64,000 nt of DNA from Bacteroidota bacterium (GTDB lineage: Bacteria; Bacteroidota; Bacteroidia; Chitinophagales; Chitinophagaceae), in the NCBI GenBank assembly GCA_947448725.1, contig CANFOM010000002.1:1-64000 (forward strand), given 5' to 3'. Under the pieces are notes generated by a model, which ran no database searches, had not been told where the DNA came from, and saw nothing but the letters and a program-made list of their open reading frames with translations. This document shows, piece by piece, positions 20,368-30,016 of the stretch. How positions within the stretch are numbered: position 1 is the first letter of the stretch; every line of letters starts with the position of its first letter. The position numbers and the translations under genes were made by a program.

Positions 20368-21018
20368 ATGAAATTTTTTGTAGACACGGGTAATTTAGCT
20401 CAAATTAAAGAAGCCAATGATTTAGGCATTTTGGATGGGGTTACTACCAATCCAAGTTTAATGGCACAAGTGGGTGTTAAAGGAGAAGCCGCTATTGCAG
20501 CGCACTATAAAGCCATTTGCGAATTGGTTGATGGGGACATTAGTGCAGAAGTGCTTTCTACCGACTTTGCTACTATGGTAGAAGAAGGTAAAAAATTAGC
20601 CGCCATTCATAAAAACATTGTGGTGAAAGTGCCTATGATTAAAGATGGTATTAAAGCGATAAAGTGGTTTACCGATAACGGGATACGTACCAATTGTACT
20701 TTGATTTTTTCTGCTGGGCAAGCCATATTAGCTGCTAAAGCAGGCGCAACTTATGTATCTCCTTTTATTGGAAGAATAGATGATAGTTCTTGGGATGGTA
20801 TGGAATTGATTGCTCAAATTCGCCACATTTATGATATTCAAGGATTTGATACACAAATATTGGCTGCGTCTATACGCAATGCTTTACATATTGTTAAGGC
20901 TGCAGAAGCGGGAGCAGATGTTTGTACTTGTCCTTTAGATTCAATTTTAGGATTGTTAAAGCATCCTTTAACAGATATTGGTTTAGCGAAGTTCTTAGAA
21001 GATGCTAAAAAGATGTAA
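20368..21018 (+). CDS. Transaldolase / fructose-6-phosphate aldolase family
   Basis: MKFFVDTGNLAQIKEANDLGILDGVTTNPSLM and VKVPMIKDGIKAIKW. Confidence 0.92.
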   Translation: MKFFVDTGNLAQIKEANDLGILDGVTTNPSLMAQVGVKGEAAIAAHYKAICELVDGDISAEVLSTDFATMVEEGKKLAAIHKNIVVKVPMIKDGIKAIKWFTDNGIRTNCTLIFSAGQAILAAKAGATYVSPFIGRIDDSSWDGMELIAQIRHIYDIQGFDTQILAASIRNALHIVKAAEAGADVCTCPLDSILGLLKHPLTDIGLAKFLEDAKKM

Positions 21019-21042
21019 ACATTACTAGATCATTTTAAGAAA

Positions 21043-21070
21043 GCCTCGATTTCTCGGGGCTTTTTTTATA
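21043..21070 (+). terminator. Rho-independent terminator after transaldolase
   Basis: agcctcga-tttc-tcggggct followed by ttttttat. Confidence 0.8.
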
Positions 21071-21186
21071 TGTTTATTTTATTTATCTACATCTTAGAAA
21101 ATCTCCGAACGTATAAGTTTTATCTGTTTTGCGGTTTATTCCTTTTTACTTTCTTCAATTTAGCTTGGAAAATTTTATTTATTAAT

Positions 21187-21208
21187 GATATATAATTATA
21201 TATCTTTG
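21187..21208 (+). promoter_or_regulatory. Palindromic operator overlapping -7 promoter element of hicAB
   Basis: GATATATAATTATATATC (21187-21204) is a perfect 18-bp palindrome overlapping TATCTTTG (21201-21208; TAnnTTTG), 14 nt upstream of the hicA ATG. Confidence 0.65.
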
Positions 21209-21222
21209 TAAAATCAAGCCAA

Positions 21223-21417
21223 ATGATAAAAAAGGTTAAAGAGATGATTAGGATAATTGAACTTGATGGTTGGGTTTTATATGCTCAAAAAGGAAGCCAT
21301 AAGCAATATAAGCATCCAATAAAGAAAGGGAGAGTCACTATTCCCGATCATGGTAAAAGTGAAGTATTATAGCACATGATTGTGAAGTCAATTTTAAAAC
21401 AAGCAGGGTTATTGTAA
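21223..21417 (+). pseudogene. hicA: HicA-like toxin with in-frame amber stop
   Basis: MIKKVKEMIRIIELDGWVLYAQKGSHKQYKHPIKKGRVTIPDHGKSEVL*HMIVKSILKQAGLL: HicA core (DGW, GSHKQYKHP) and C-terminal SILKQAGL in one frame, separated by TAG at 21370-21372. Confidence 0.85.
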
Positions 21418-21434
21418 ACTATAATATTGCCATT

Positions 21435-21839
21435 ATGAAAAAAAATATCGTTGAAATTTTCTTTGCTGGTAAAAACTTTTCAGCACATGTACCATTACTG
21501 CCTGGTTGTATTTCTACTGGTAGGACACCCGATGATATAAAAGCTAAAATTCAAGAAGCCATTCAATTTCATTTAGAAGGTATTAGGGAAGACGGGGCAA
21601 CTCTACCAGTATCGTTTAGGGGTAAATACTATTTGGTTTACAAATTTGATACCCAAAGTTTATTAAAATACTATAAGAATGTAATCACTGGTTCAGCTTT
21701 GGAAAAATATTCAGGAATTAATCAAAAGCAATTAAACCATTATGCCAATTTGCATCGTAAGCCTAGGGTAGAGCAAATAAATAAAATAAAATTAGCTTTT
21801 CATAATCTTGGCAAAGAGTTAATGTCGGTTGAATTATAA
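21435..21839 (+). CDS. hicB: HicB-like antitoxin with C-terminal HTH-like segment
   Basis: VEIFFAGKNFSAHVPLLPGCISTGRTPDDIKAKIQEAIQFHLEGI HicB fold; C-terminal INQKQLNHYANLHRKPRVEQINKIKLAFHNLGKEL resembles an XRE-type HTH. Confidence 0.85.
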   Translation: MKKNIVEIFFAGKNFSAHVPLLPGCISTGRTPDDIKAKIQEAIQFHLEGIREDGATLPVSFRGKYYLVYKFDTQSLLKYYKNVITGSALEKYSGINQKQLNHYANLHRKPRVEQINKIKLAFHNLGKELMSVEL

Positions 21840-21845
21840 ATGAAA

Positions 21846-22517
21846 CTATTGATGCTTTAAAGCTTCTCTTTTTGATAAGTTGGAAAGTTGCGGATGGGTT
21901 TTGATAAATCCTTTCACCCATTTAGTATCAGTATAAGCATAAGTACGAAGTGCCCAGCCAATGGCTTTGCGGATAAAAAATTCTTCTTCTAGTTGGCAAT
22001 GTTCAATGTACTTTGTAAGCAATTCGGTATCGGTTTTATCCTTGTACATTAATTGAAATAAAATACTCATTCTTTGAAGCCAAATATTACTTGACCTATT
22101 CCATTTAGAAGTGGTGGGCTTTATATATTCTGTAAATTGGATAAAAAATTTACCAATTACATGGGAATTTGTACTATCTACAGAATCCCACCAGCTATTG
22201 TGGGTGATTATCCACTCAATGAGTGGAATGGTTTGCTTTGACCATAATTTTTTATGGTAGCCTAATAGTTCTATTGCGAAATAATGCATTTCTCTTTCTG
22301 GTTCAGCAAAACATTCCTTAATAATTAAACTTAATTCGGCATGATTTTTTATGGGATGAGATTTGTAAAAATCCTTACTAATAGTTCGTCTTAAAGGGGT
22401 GGCTATTCCAAAAAACTCAAATTGATTTAACATATAGGCCTTGGCCCCCTTCGCTTTACTTGCATTTTTGTTGGCAGTAAATACATTACTTATTTTTTTT
22501 ACATAAGGGTGCGCCAT
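21846..22517 (-). CDS. DNA alkylation repair protein (AlkD-like HEAT repeat)
   Basis: YMLNQFEFFGIATPLRRTISKDF; WIITHNSWWDSVDSTNSHVIGKF; EEEFFIRKAIGWALRTYAYTD. ORF extends to 22544; MAHPYV (22517) is a likelier start. Confidence 0.88.
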   Translation of the reverse strand: MAHPYVKKISNVFTANKNASKAKGAKAYMLNQFEFFGIATPLRRTISKDFYKSHPIKNHAELSLIIKECFAEPEREMHYFAIELLGYHKKLWSKQTIPLIEWIITHNSWWDSVDSTNSHVIGKFFIQFTEYIKPTTSKWNRSSNIWLQRMSILFQLMYKDKTDTELLTKYIEHCQLEEEFFIRKAIGWALRTYAYTDTKWVKGFIKTHPQLSNLSKREALKHQ

Positions 22518-22555
22518 ATTAAAAAGAATTAAACCAGTAAACAATGAAATAAAAA

Positions 22556-23596
22556 CTATTCAAGTGTTATTACTTTTTTCTCTGCAAAGCTTTTTCTAGC
22601 TGCTTCTAAGATGCGTATAATGTCTGTACCATGTTTTGCTGAAGTAGGTACCGGTTCGTTATGGTTTATAGCGTAAGCCATTTTTTCATAAAAGGTTCCG
22701 TAATTACCAGCTAGGCTAGGGATGCTTTCAGTACTTATTTTCCCATCGGTATCAGTACTTAAAACACCCCATTTTTCTTTGTGTTCCAGGCCCCAATTGG
22801 GTGTATTAGGTTTTTTACCTGCGAGTAAATCATCTTCTTGTACATCGGCTCTATCTTTAATAAAACAACCCTTCGTGCCATAAATTTTATAGGCAGGAAG
22901 TTGTTGCATAAATACCATTCCACTCGTTAATAAAATTCTATGGGTTGGGTAGTAAAGTAGTAAAGTAAAATAATCATCTATCTTACCCACTTTTCTGGTG
23001 GTTCTTAGATCTGCAAAAACAGAACTAGGCATACCGCTTAATAATAAGGCTTGGTCTACTAAGTGCGGGCCTAAATCAAATAATACACCTGAGCCTGGGG
23101 TATTGGTTTCCTTATGTACTTTAGGGCTTAAGGTGGTTCTATATCTTTCAAAAGATATTTGGATATCTAAAAATGCTCCAATTTTATCTTCTGCAATTAA
23201 TTTTTGTAGGGTTAAAAAATCGGCGTCGTATCTTCTGTTATGGTATACTGCTAATTTTAAATTTAATTTTTGTGCTAAGGCATCTAATTCTTCTGCTTCT
23301 TTGACAGTTACAGTGAAAGCTTTTTCAGTAACTACATGCTTGCCTGCTAATAAGGCCCTTTTGGTATAGTCGTAATGACTATCATTAGGGCTATTGACTA
23401 TCACTAGATGGATACTTGGGTCATTTAATATTTCTTCATAGCTTTCAAATGATTTAGTATTTGGATAAATGGCTTGAATATTTTTTTGACTTCTTTCCCA
23501 ACTTCCCACTAAGTTAAAATGATGATTAGTATCAATAAAAGGAGCATGGAATAATTTTCCACTCATGCCAAAAGAAACCAATGCTGTGTTTATCAT
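22556..23596 (-). CDS. Gfo/Idh/MocA family oxidoreductase
   Basis: N-terminal Rossmann segment and GKHVVTEKAFTVTVKEAEELDALA; VLFDLGPHLVDQAL. Confidence 0.9.
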   Translation of the reverse strand: MINTALVSFGMSGKLFHAPFIDTNHHFNLVGSWERSQKNIQAIYPNTKSFESYEEILNDPSIHLVIVNSPNDSHYDYTKRALLAGKHVVTEKAFTVTVKEAEELDALAQKLNLKLAVYHNRRYDADFLTLQKLIAEDKIGAFLDIQISFERYRTTLSPKVHKETNTPGSGVLFDLGPHLVDQALLLSGMPSSVFADLRTTRKVGKIDDYFTLLLYYPTHRILLTSGMVFMQQLPAYKIYGTKGCFIKDRADVQEDDLLAGKKPNTPNWGLEHKEKWGVLSTDTDGKISTESIPSLAGNYGTFYEKMAYAINHNEPVPTSAKHGTDIIRILEAARKSFAEKKVITLE

Positions 23597-23633
23597 ATAT
23601 TAAAGATAATATTTTTGTGAGGTATTAAAAACA

Positions 23634-23665
23634 AAATCCCTCCCGAAAATTCGGGAGGGATTTTA
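23634..23665. terminator. Rho-independent terminator hairpin
   Basis: aaaatccctcccgaa-aa-ttcgggagggatttt; long perfect stem between oxidoreductase and aconitase genes. Confidence 0.85.
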
Positions 23666-23722
23666 AAATCATTATAGTACAATTTAGTAGGCTTTTAATT
23701 TTCTAATAAAGCCTACTAAATG

Positions 23723-25990
23723 CTATCCGGCAACTTGTTTTCTTATGATATTAAGTGCACCACCTGCTTTAAACCACTCAATTTGCTGTTGGTTATAAGT
23801 ATGGTTGGCCTCAATAGTGTCAACGGTTCCGTCTTTATGCGTTAATACCAAGCTTAAAGGCTTGCCTGCAGTAAACTGCGTTAATCCATTTACATCAATG
23901 GTATCATCTTCTAAAATTTTATCGTAGTCGGCTTTGTTAGCAAATGTTAATGCCAACATACCTTGCTTTTTCAAGTTGGTTTCATGAATACGTGCAAAGG
24001 ATTTAGTCAATACCACTCTAACACCTAAATGTCTTGGCTCCATAGCAGCATGTTCGCGGGAACTACCTTCGCCGTAGTTTTCATCACCCACTACAATGGT
24101 TCCAACACCTGCTGCTTTGTAAGCTCTTTGAGTATTTGGAACAGTATCGTAATTGCCATTGATTTGACTTTTAACATTGTCTGTTTTTTCATTGAAGAAA
24201 TTCACAGCACCAATTAATAAGTTATTAGAAATATTATCTAAGTGGCCACGGAATTTTAACCAAGGACCGGCCATTGAGATATGGTCGGTGGTACATTTTC
24301 CTTTTGCCTTAATTAATAATTTCAACGATTTTAAATCGGTGCCTTCCCATGCAGCAAAGGGGTCTAACAATTGTAAACGCTTAGATGTTGGATCTACCGC
24401 AATAGTAACTTTAGAACCATCTTCTGCTGGGGCTTGGTAGCCTGCATCTTCTACTGCAAAACCTTTCACTGGCAATTCATGTCCTGTAGGCGCATCTAAT
24501 TTTACTTGTTCGCCTTTATTATTAGTAAGTGTATCTGTTAAAGGGTTGAAATTTAAATCACCAGCAATGGCTAATGCAGTAATTAATTCAGGAGAACCTA
24601 CAAAAGCAAAAGTATTCGGGTTACCATCGGCACGCTTTGCAAAATTTCTATTGAAAGAATGTACAATGGTATTTTTTTCTTTTTTCTCAGCACCTACTCT
24701 TTCCCACATTCCAATACAAGGTCCACAAGCATTGGCAAATACTTTCGCACCAATTTGGCTAAATACATCTAAGAAGCCATCTCTTTCAATGGTATACCTT
24801 ACTTGCTCTGAGCCTGGTGTAATTAAGTATTCGGATTTCATCGTCAATCCTTTTTCTGAAACTTGTTTGGCTAAACTTACTGCACGACTAATGTCTTCAT
24901 AAGAGGAATTGGTACAACTTCCTATTAAACCCACTTCGATTTTAGTTGGCCATCCATTGGCGGCAGCCACTTCTTTCATTTTTGAAATAGGCGTTGCTAA
25001 ATCTGGAGTGAAAGGGCCATTCAAGTGCGGCTCTAAAGTATTCAAATCAATTTCAATTACTTCGTCAAAATATTTTTCAGGTGCTGCATACACTTCTGGG
25101 TCTGCTGTTAAATGAGCAGCTACAGCATCAGCTAAAACAGCTACATCTGCTCTTCCTGTAGATTGTAAATAACGACTCATGCTAGCATCGTATCCGAAAG
25201 TAGAAGTGGTCGCACCAATTTCAGCACCCATATTACATATAGTTCCTTTCCCTGTACAACTCATACTTGTAGCGCCTTCTCCAAAATATTCTACAATGGC
25301 ACCCGTGCCTCCTTTTACAGTTAAGATACCAGCTACTTTTAAAATAACATCTTTAGGAGCGGTCCATCCATTTAATTTCCCAGTTAATTTAATACCTATT
25401 AATTTAGGCCATTTTAATTCCCAAGGCAATCCTGCCATTACATCACAAGCATCTGCACCGCCCACGCCAATAGCAATCATGCCTAATCCACCAGCATTTA
25501 CTGTATGAGAATCGGTCCCTATCATTAAGCCTCCTGGGAATGCATAATTTTCTAACACCACTTGGTGAATAATACCTGCCCCTGGCTTCCAAAAACCCAA
25601 CCCATATTTATTAGAAACTGAGGCTAAGAAATCATATACTTCTTTACTATCCGCAGTAGCCACTTGTAAATCTTGTTTGGCCTCTACCTTAGCAGAAATT
25701 AAGTGATCGCAATGCACCGTACTTGGAACAGCTACTTTTGGGCGACCTGCTTGCATAAATTGCAAAAGCGCCATTTGAGCTGTTGCATCTTGCATGGCTA
25801 CTCGGTCTGGCCCAAAATCAACATAAGAACCACCTCTTTCAAAGCTTTCTAATTTTTGATCGCTATGCAAATGCGAGAATAAAATTTTCTCTGATAAACT
25901 TAAGGGACGTCCTAATAATTTACGCGCTGCTTCCACTTTTGCTGGCATTTCAGCATACACTTTTTTGATCATTTCGATATCAAAAGCCAT
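23723..25990 (-). CDS. acn: Aconitate hydratase
   Basis: [63 protein letters not shown]. Confidence 0.96.
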   Translation of the reverse strand: MAFDIEMIKKVYAEMPAKVEAARKLLGRPLSLSEKILFSHLHSDQKLESFERGGSYVDFGPDRVAMQDATAQMALLQFMQAGRPKVAVPSTVHCDHLISAKVEAKQDLQVATADSKEVYDFLASVSNKYGLGFWKPGAGIIHQVVLENYAFPGGLMIGTDSHTVNAGGLGMIAIGVGGADACDVMAGLPWELKWPKLIGIKLTGKLNGWTAPKDVILKVAGILTVKGGTGAIVEYFGEGATSMSCTGKGTICNMGAEIGATTSTFGYDASMSRYLQSTGRADVAVLADAVAAHLTADPEVYAAPEKYFDEVIEIDLNTLEPHLNGPFTPDLATPISKMKEVAAANGWPTKIEVGLIGSCTNSSYEDISRAVSLAKQVSEKGLTMKSEYLITPGSEQVRYTIERDGFLDVFSQIGAKVFANACGPCIGMWERVGAEKKEKNTIVHSFNRNFAKRADGNPNTFAFVGSPELITALAIAGDLNFNPLTDTLTNNKGEQVKLDAPTGHELPVKGFAVEDAGYQAPAEDGSKVTIAVDPTSKRLQLLDPFAAWEGTDLKSLKLLIKAKGKCTTDHISMAGPWLKFRGHLDNISNNLLIGAVNFFNEKTDNVKSQINGNYDTVPNTQRAYKAAGVGTIVVGDENYGEGSSREHAAMEPRHLGVRVVLTKSFARIHETNLKKQGMLALTFANKADYDKILEDDTIDVNGLTQFTAGKPLSLVLTHKDGTVDTIEANHTYNQQQIEWFKAGGALNIIRKQVAG

Positions 25991-26113
25991 AGGTATAGAT
26001 TTTGTTGTTAAAACTGCTGCAAAGGTAAGTCAAAATGCTAGCCGGTGTGCTCAAATAATACACTTTATGTCCACTTTTTTCAATAAATTTGACTTGGAAT
26101 ATAAACTACCATC

Positions 26114-26332
26114 ATGCAAAAAATGAGAGATTTCTTGGAATTACATGCTTTTGGCGTTTGCACAGCCATAGGGGAAAGATTAGGCATTGCTAGTGCTAAA
26201 ATTAGATTGTGGTTTATCTATATCTCTTTTTTAACCTTTGGCTCTCCGGTAATTATTTATATGATTTTGGCTTTTATCAGAAGTATCAAAAATTATATCT
26301 TATTAGCCAAACGCAATCCTTTAAAGTACTAA
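26114..26332 (+). CDS. PspC domain-containing small membrane protein
   Basis: GVCTAIGERLGIASAKIRLWFIYISFLTFGSPVIIYMILAFI PspC-like segment. Confidence 0.7.
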   Translation: MQKMRDFLELHAFGVCTAIGERLGIASAKIRLWFIYISFLTFGSPVIIYMILAFIRSIKNYILLAKRNPLKY

Positions 26333-26363
26333 TTGCGTTCTTAATTTCATCTTAGTATGTAAT

Positions 26364-26427
26364 TATCTACACATCGCAGTATATACTTATCTACACATCG
26401 CAGTATATACTTATCTACACATCGCAG
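26364..26427. repeat. 24-bp tandem repeat, about 2.7 copies
   Basis: Unit tatctacacatcgcagtatatact starts at 26364, 26388 and 26412. Confidence 0.95.
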
Positions 26428-26430
26428 TTT

Positions 26431-27255
26431 CTACGAAACTGTTCTTCTTAATCTAACTAATTTTTCTAATAAAGGTGCTAGCTTTTCTAAGGAAAGCATA
26501 TTGGCTCCATCACTTTTTGCTTGTGCAGGATTGGGATGTGTTTCTATAAATAATCCATCTGCACCAGTAGCAATAGCTGCTTTAGCAATGGTTTCTATTA
26601 ATTGAGGATTTCCGCCAGTAATACCACTAATTTGATTGGGTTGTTGTAAAGAATGCGTGCAGTCCATAATTACGGGTACTTTATTTTCTTGCATCGCAGG
26701 AATGTTTCTGTAATCCACCACTAAATCTTGGTAACCAAAAGTGTTACCTCTTTCGGTTAACATTATTTTTTCATTGCCAGCCATTCTAATTTTATCTACT
26801 GCAAATTTCATAGAAGCACCACTCAAAAATTGTCCCTTTTTTACATTGACTATTTTTTGGGTAGCCGCCGCGGCTAAAAGCAAATCGGTTTGTCTGCATA
26901 AGAAAGCAGGAATTTGTAAAATGTCTATAAATTTTGCCGCAATAGCTGCTTCGTCATGTGCGTGAATATCGGAAGTAGTGGGTACCTTATAATGGGCGCC
27001 TACTTTTTTAATGAGTTCCATTCCTGTATCATCTCCAATGCCCGTAAAAGAGTTGGCACTGGTGCGATTGGCTTTTCTATAACTAGCTTTAAATATATAA
27101 GCGATACCTAAGTTTTTACAAAGGGTAGACACTTTATCGCCAATCTCCATCACCAATTCTTCGTTCTCTACCACACATGGGCCTGCGATTAAAAAAAAGT
27201 TATTGGGGTCGTAAGATTGTGCCTTACATAAATCTTGTAAATAAGAAGGAATCAT
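26431..27255 (-). CDS. kdsA: 3-deoxy-8-phosphooctulonate synthase
   Basis: LIAGPCVVENEEL; KASYRKANRTSANSFTG; LTERGNTFGYQDLVVDYR. Start moved to MIPSYLQDL (27255), removing overlap with the upstream gene. Confidence 0.93.
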   Translation of the reverse strand: MIPSYLQDLCKAQSYDPNNFFLIAGPCVVENEELVMEIGDKVSTLCKNLGIAYIFKASYRKANRTSANSFTGIGDDTGMELIKKVGAHYKVPTTSDIHAHDEAAIAAKFIDILQIPAFLCRQTDLLLAAAATQKIVNVKKGQFLSGASMKFAVDKIRMAGNEKIMLTERGNTFGYQDLVVDYRNIPAMQENKVPVIMDCTHSLQQPNQISGITGGNPQLIETIAKAAIATGADGLFIETHPNPAQAKSDGANMLSLEKLAPLLEKLVRLRRTVS

Positions 27256-27286
27256 GTTGTTAATTTTTCGATTTTGAGTACTTGTG

Positions 27287-27700
27287 TTATTTTTTGAAAA
27301 ATAAGTCTGCAACGGTTCTTTTATCTAAAATAGACAAAGTATTGTCTCTTACTTCAATCAGTACTTTATTGATACTGCATTTTTTTTCATTGCAATCGGC
27401 ACATTTTTGGTAAAAGTTTAAACTTACACAAGGCAGCATGGCTATGGGGCCTTCAATAATTCTAAAAATGCCAGATAGTTTTATTTTTTCAGGAGGAATA
27501 GCAAATAAGTAACCTCCATGTTTTCCTTTTTTGCTATCTAAAAAACCTGCTTTTTTTAATTCTAGTAAAATATTTTCAAGAAATTTAATAGGTATATTTT
27601 TTTTATCAGCAATTTCGGCAATGAGAATAGGGGTCGCCTCCTGGTGCTCTACCATATAGGCGAGTGCTTGTAGTGCATATTGTGTTTTCTTTGATAACAT
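27287..27700 (-). CDS. Rrf2 family transcriptional regulator
   Basis: N-terminal winged helix MLSKKTQYALQALAYMVEHQ, KHGGYLFAIPPEKIKL, and cysteine cluster CVSLNFYQKCADCNEKKC. Confidence 0.9.
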   Translation of the reverse strand: MLSKKTQYALQALAYMVEHQEATPILIAEIADKKNIPIKFLENILLELKKAGFLDSKKGKHGGYLFAIPPEKIKLSGIFRIIEGPIAMLPCVSLNFYQKCADCNEKKCSINKVLIEVRDNTLSILDKRTVADLFFKK

Positions 27701-27739
27701 ATTTAATCTACGCTATTTTTATAAATTACATTTACTAAG

Positions 27740-28456
27740 CTAAAGCCCTAATACTTGCTTCATCGTAAAGATACCCCTTTTTTTATTGGCAAATTCTGCA
27801 GCTAAAACAGCACCTGAAGCAAACCCTTTTCTAGTATGTGCTGTATGAATAATATCAATTCTATCAATGGCCGATTCGTAACTCACTGTATGTGTTCCAG
27901 GGGCGGGGTCGATTCTTTCTGAATGAATGATTAAATCGGAGGGGTTAGCGGAGGCTGCATTGACCCATTTATTTTTTCTACCTATTTTTTCTAAAATTTG
28001 TTCTGCCAAGCTAATTGCGGTTCCACTCGGAGCATCCTTTTTCTCGGTATGATGCAATTCGGTCATAGAAACATCATAGTCATTATATGGCTCCATCAGT
28101 AACGCAAGTTGTTTGTTTAATTCGAAAAATAAATTAACGCCAATGCTGTAATTACTCGAATACACCAAGCAACCTTGGTGTTGATTACAAATTGCAGTTA
28201 TTTGATCCCATTTTTCTAACCAACCTGTTGAGCCACTAACTACTGGAACATTCCATTCCATACATTTTGAAATATTATCGAATGCGCTATGAGGTCCAGT
28301 GAATTCAATCGCCACTTCTGCTTTTTGCAAATTAGTTTTTGTAAATTCATTGGCATTGTTCACATCTATCTTCAATACAATTTCATGTCCTTTGGTCAAG
28401 GCCATTTCTTCAATGGCTTTTCCCATTTTCCCATATCCAATAAGTGCAATTTTCAT
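27740..28456 (-). CDS. dapB: 4-hydroxy-tetrahydrodipicolinate reductase
   Basis: MKIALIGYGKMGKAIE; ELHHTEKKDAPSGTAISLAEQI. Confidence 0.95.
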   Translation of the reverse strand: MKIALIGYGKMGKAIEEMALTKGHEIVLKIDVNNANEFTKTNLQKAEVAIEFTGPHSAFDNISKCMEWNVPVVSGSTGWLEKWDQITAICNQHQGCLVYSSNYSIGVNLFFELNKQLALLMEPYNDYDVSMTELHHTEKKDAPSGTAISLAEQILEKIGRKNKWVNAASANPSDLIIHSERIDPAPGTHTVSYESAIDRIDIIHTAHTRKGFASGAVLAAEFANKKRGIFTMKQVLGL

Positions 28457-28470
28457 ACTAGTAAGTTTAT

Positions 28471-29043
28471 TTATTTGGCATGACTGCCTTTAAAATTAAT
28501 TTGTAAAGATAAGCCAGATTGTTGTTGACTAGGCTGTATATAAGGGATTAGCCTTAAGGATAAATTATTGTTGACATCAAATTCCTTCAAATGGCCAGAA
28601 ACCGTCGCGTCTATAACATTTACTCCCCAAGCTAGTATAAACCACATGATGGCATAGTCTCGGTCTCTTCTAAATATATTTCTGTAACTCTGTATGGAGC
28701 CCAAACTTAATTTAGACAATCTAGGATCTATCTTAGGAATATCAGAAGGGTCCCCGTTGGCCTCTTTAAACTTAGCTTCATATCCAAATTTTGTTCTTTG
28801 GTACCAATCGTTATTATATACATAAGCGTATGCAGGAATAGATAGTACACCATAGACCAAAGGAATTTTCCAAAATTGTTTGTTGTAGGCTTGACCCCAT
28901 CCAGGAATCATGGCAGATCTTTTAGTGGCTCTACTTGGAATATGATGAAGTAGGGTGTCTGCATTTTTAATATAAGCAGAATCTTGGCTCCAGGCAGTTT
29001 GCTGAAAAAATAAAATCAGCATAAATAATAATAATTGCCTCAT
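28471..29043 (-). CDS. DUF5683 domain-containing protein
   Basis: RATKRSAMIPGWGQAYNKQFWKIPLVYGVLS and position between parB and dapB. Confidence 0.8.
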   Translation of the reverse strand: MRQLLLFMLILFFQQTAWSQDSAYIKNADTLLHHIPSRATKRSAMIPGWGQAYNKQFWKIPLVYGVLSIPAYAYVYNNDWYQRTKFGYEAKFKEANGDPSDIPKIDPRLSKLSLGSIQSYRNIFRRDRDYAIMWFILAWGVNVIDATVSGHLKEFDVNNNLSLRLIPYIQPSQQQSGLSLQINFKGSHAK

Positions 29044-29075
29044 CCTTTAAATTCCTTTATGATAAAAAATGCTTA

Positions 29076-30014
29076 CTAGCTAATGCTTAATTGCATTGCT
29101 TCTAATATTTTATTTAAACCATTTAAATCCGAGTATTCGATGGTTATTTTGCCACTGCCGTTTTTTTGGTGTTGTAAAATAACTTTAGTAGAAAGATGGC
29201 TTGTTAATTTATCTTCTAGTTTTTTATATACTGGAGAAAGTTGATTTTTATTGGATGCTGAAACATTGGGCATTGCACTATTCTTTCCTGCCTGATTCAT
29301 TTTTCTAATTAAGTCCTCTGTTTGACGAACGGTTAATCCTTTCTCTATGATTTCTTTAAATAAAAATAATTGCTTGTCTATTTCTTTGCCAATTAACATT
29401 TTAGCTAAGCTCACGCTTAAGGTACCATTGCGAAGGGCTGCTTGAATATTGGGAGGAAGTTCTAATAATCGAATATAGTTGGAAATGGTTGATCTGTCCT
29501 TTCCCATGCGCTCCGCCACTTTCTCCTGAGTATAATTCAAGTCCTCCATCATCCGCTGATAACTTAACGCTATTTCAATTTCATTTAAATCTTCTCTTTG
29601 TAAATTTTCAAGTAGTGCTAATTCTAATAACTCTTGATCATTTCCCATGCGCACATAAGCGGGTAAGTCGGTTAAGCCCGCTATTTTAGCGGCTCTAAAA
29701 CGGCGCTCGCCTGCAATTAACTGAAACTTGCCATTGGTTAATTGAGCCACTGTGATAGGCTGTATTAAATCATGTATTTGAATAGAGTTGGCAAGCTCTC
29801 TCAAAGTTTTTTCGTCAAAATCTTTTCTTGGATTTTTTGGATTGACTACTATATCCTGTAAGGCAATTCGATTGCTAGCTACTGCTTTCTCTTTTATGGC
29901 AGCAGGAACATTAGAATTATTGGCAGCCGGATTTTTGTAATCCGTATCAATACTTTGCAATAGGGAGCGAAGTCCTTTGCCAATGAGATCTTTATTGGGT
30001 GTACTCTTGCTCAT
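29076..30014 (-). CDS. parB: Chromosome partitioning protein ParB
   Basis: NPKNPRKDFDEKTLRELANSIQIHDLIQPITV; AGERRFRAAKIAGL; HTH AERMGKDRSTISNYIRLLELP. Confidence 0.95.
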   Translation of the reverse strand: MSKSTPNKDLIGKGLRSLLQSIDTDYKNPAANNSNVPAAIKEKAVASNRIALQDIVVNPKNPRKDFDEKTLRELANSIQIHDLIQPITVAQLTNGKFQLIAGERRFRAAKIAGLTDLPAYVRMGNDQELLELALLENLQREDLNEIEIALSYQRMMEDLNYTQEKVAERMGKDRSTISNYIRLLELPPNIQAALRNGTLSVSLAKMLIGKEIDKQLFLFKEIIEKGLTVRQTEDLIRKMNQAGKNSAMPNVSASNKNQLSPVYKKLEDKLTSHLSTKVILQHQKNGSGKITIEYSDLNGLNKILEAMQLSIS

Positions 30015-30016
30015 AA

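Noticed and set aside
24029-25968. Series of + strand ORFs opposite the aconitase gene
   Set aside because: Antisense to a well-conserved CDS, no recognisable domains.
26364-26427. Possible CRISPR array
   Set aside because: The repeats are contiguous with no spacers, there are fewer than three full units and no cas genes nearby.
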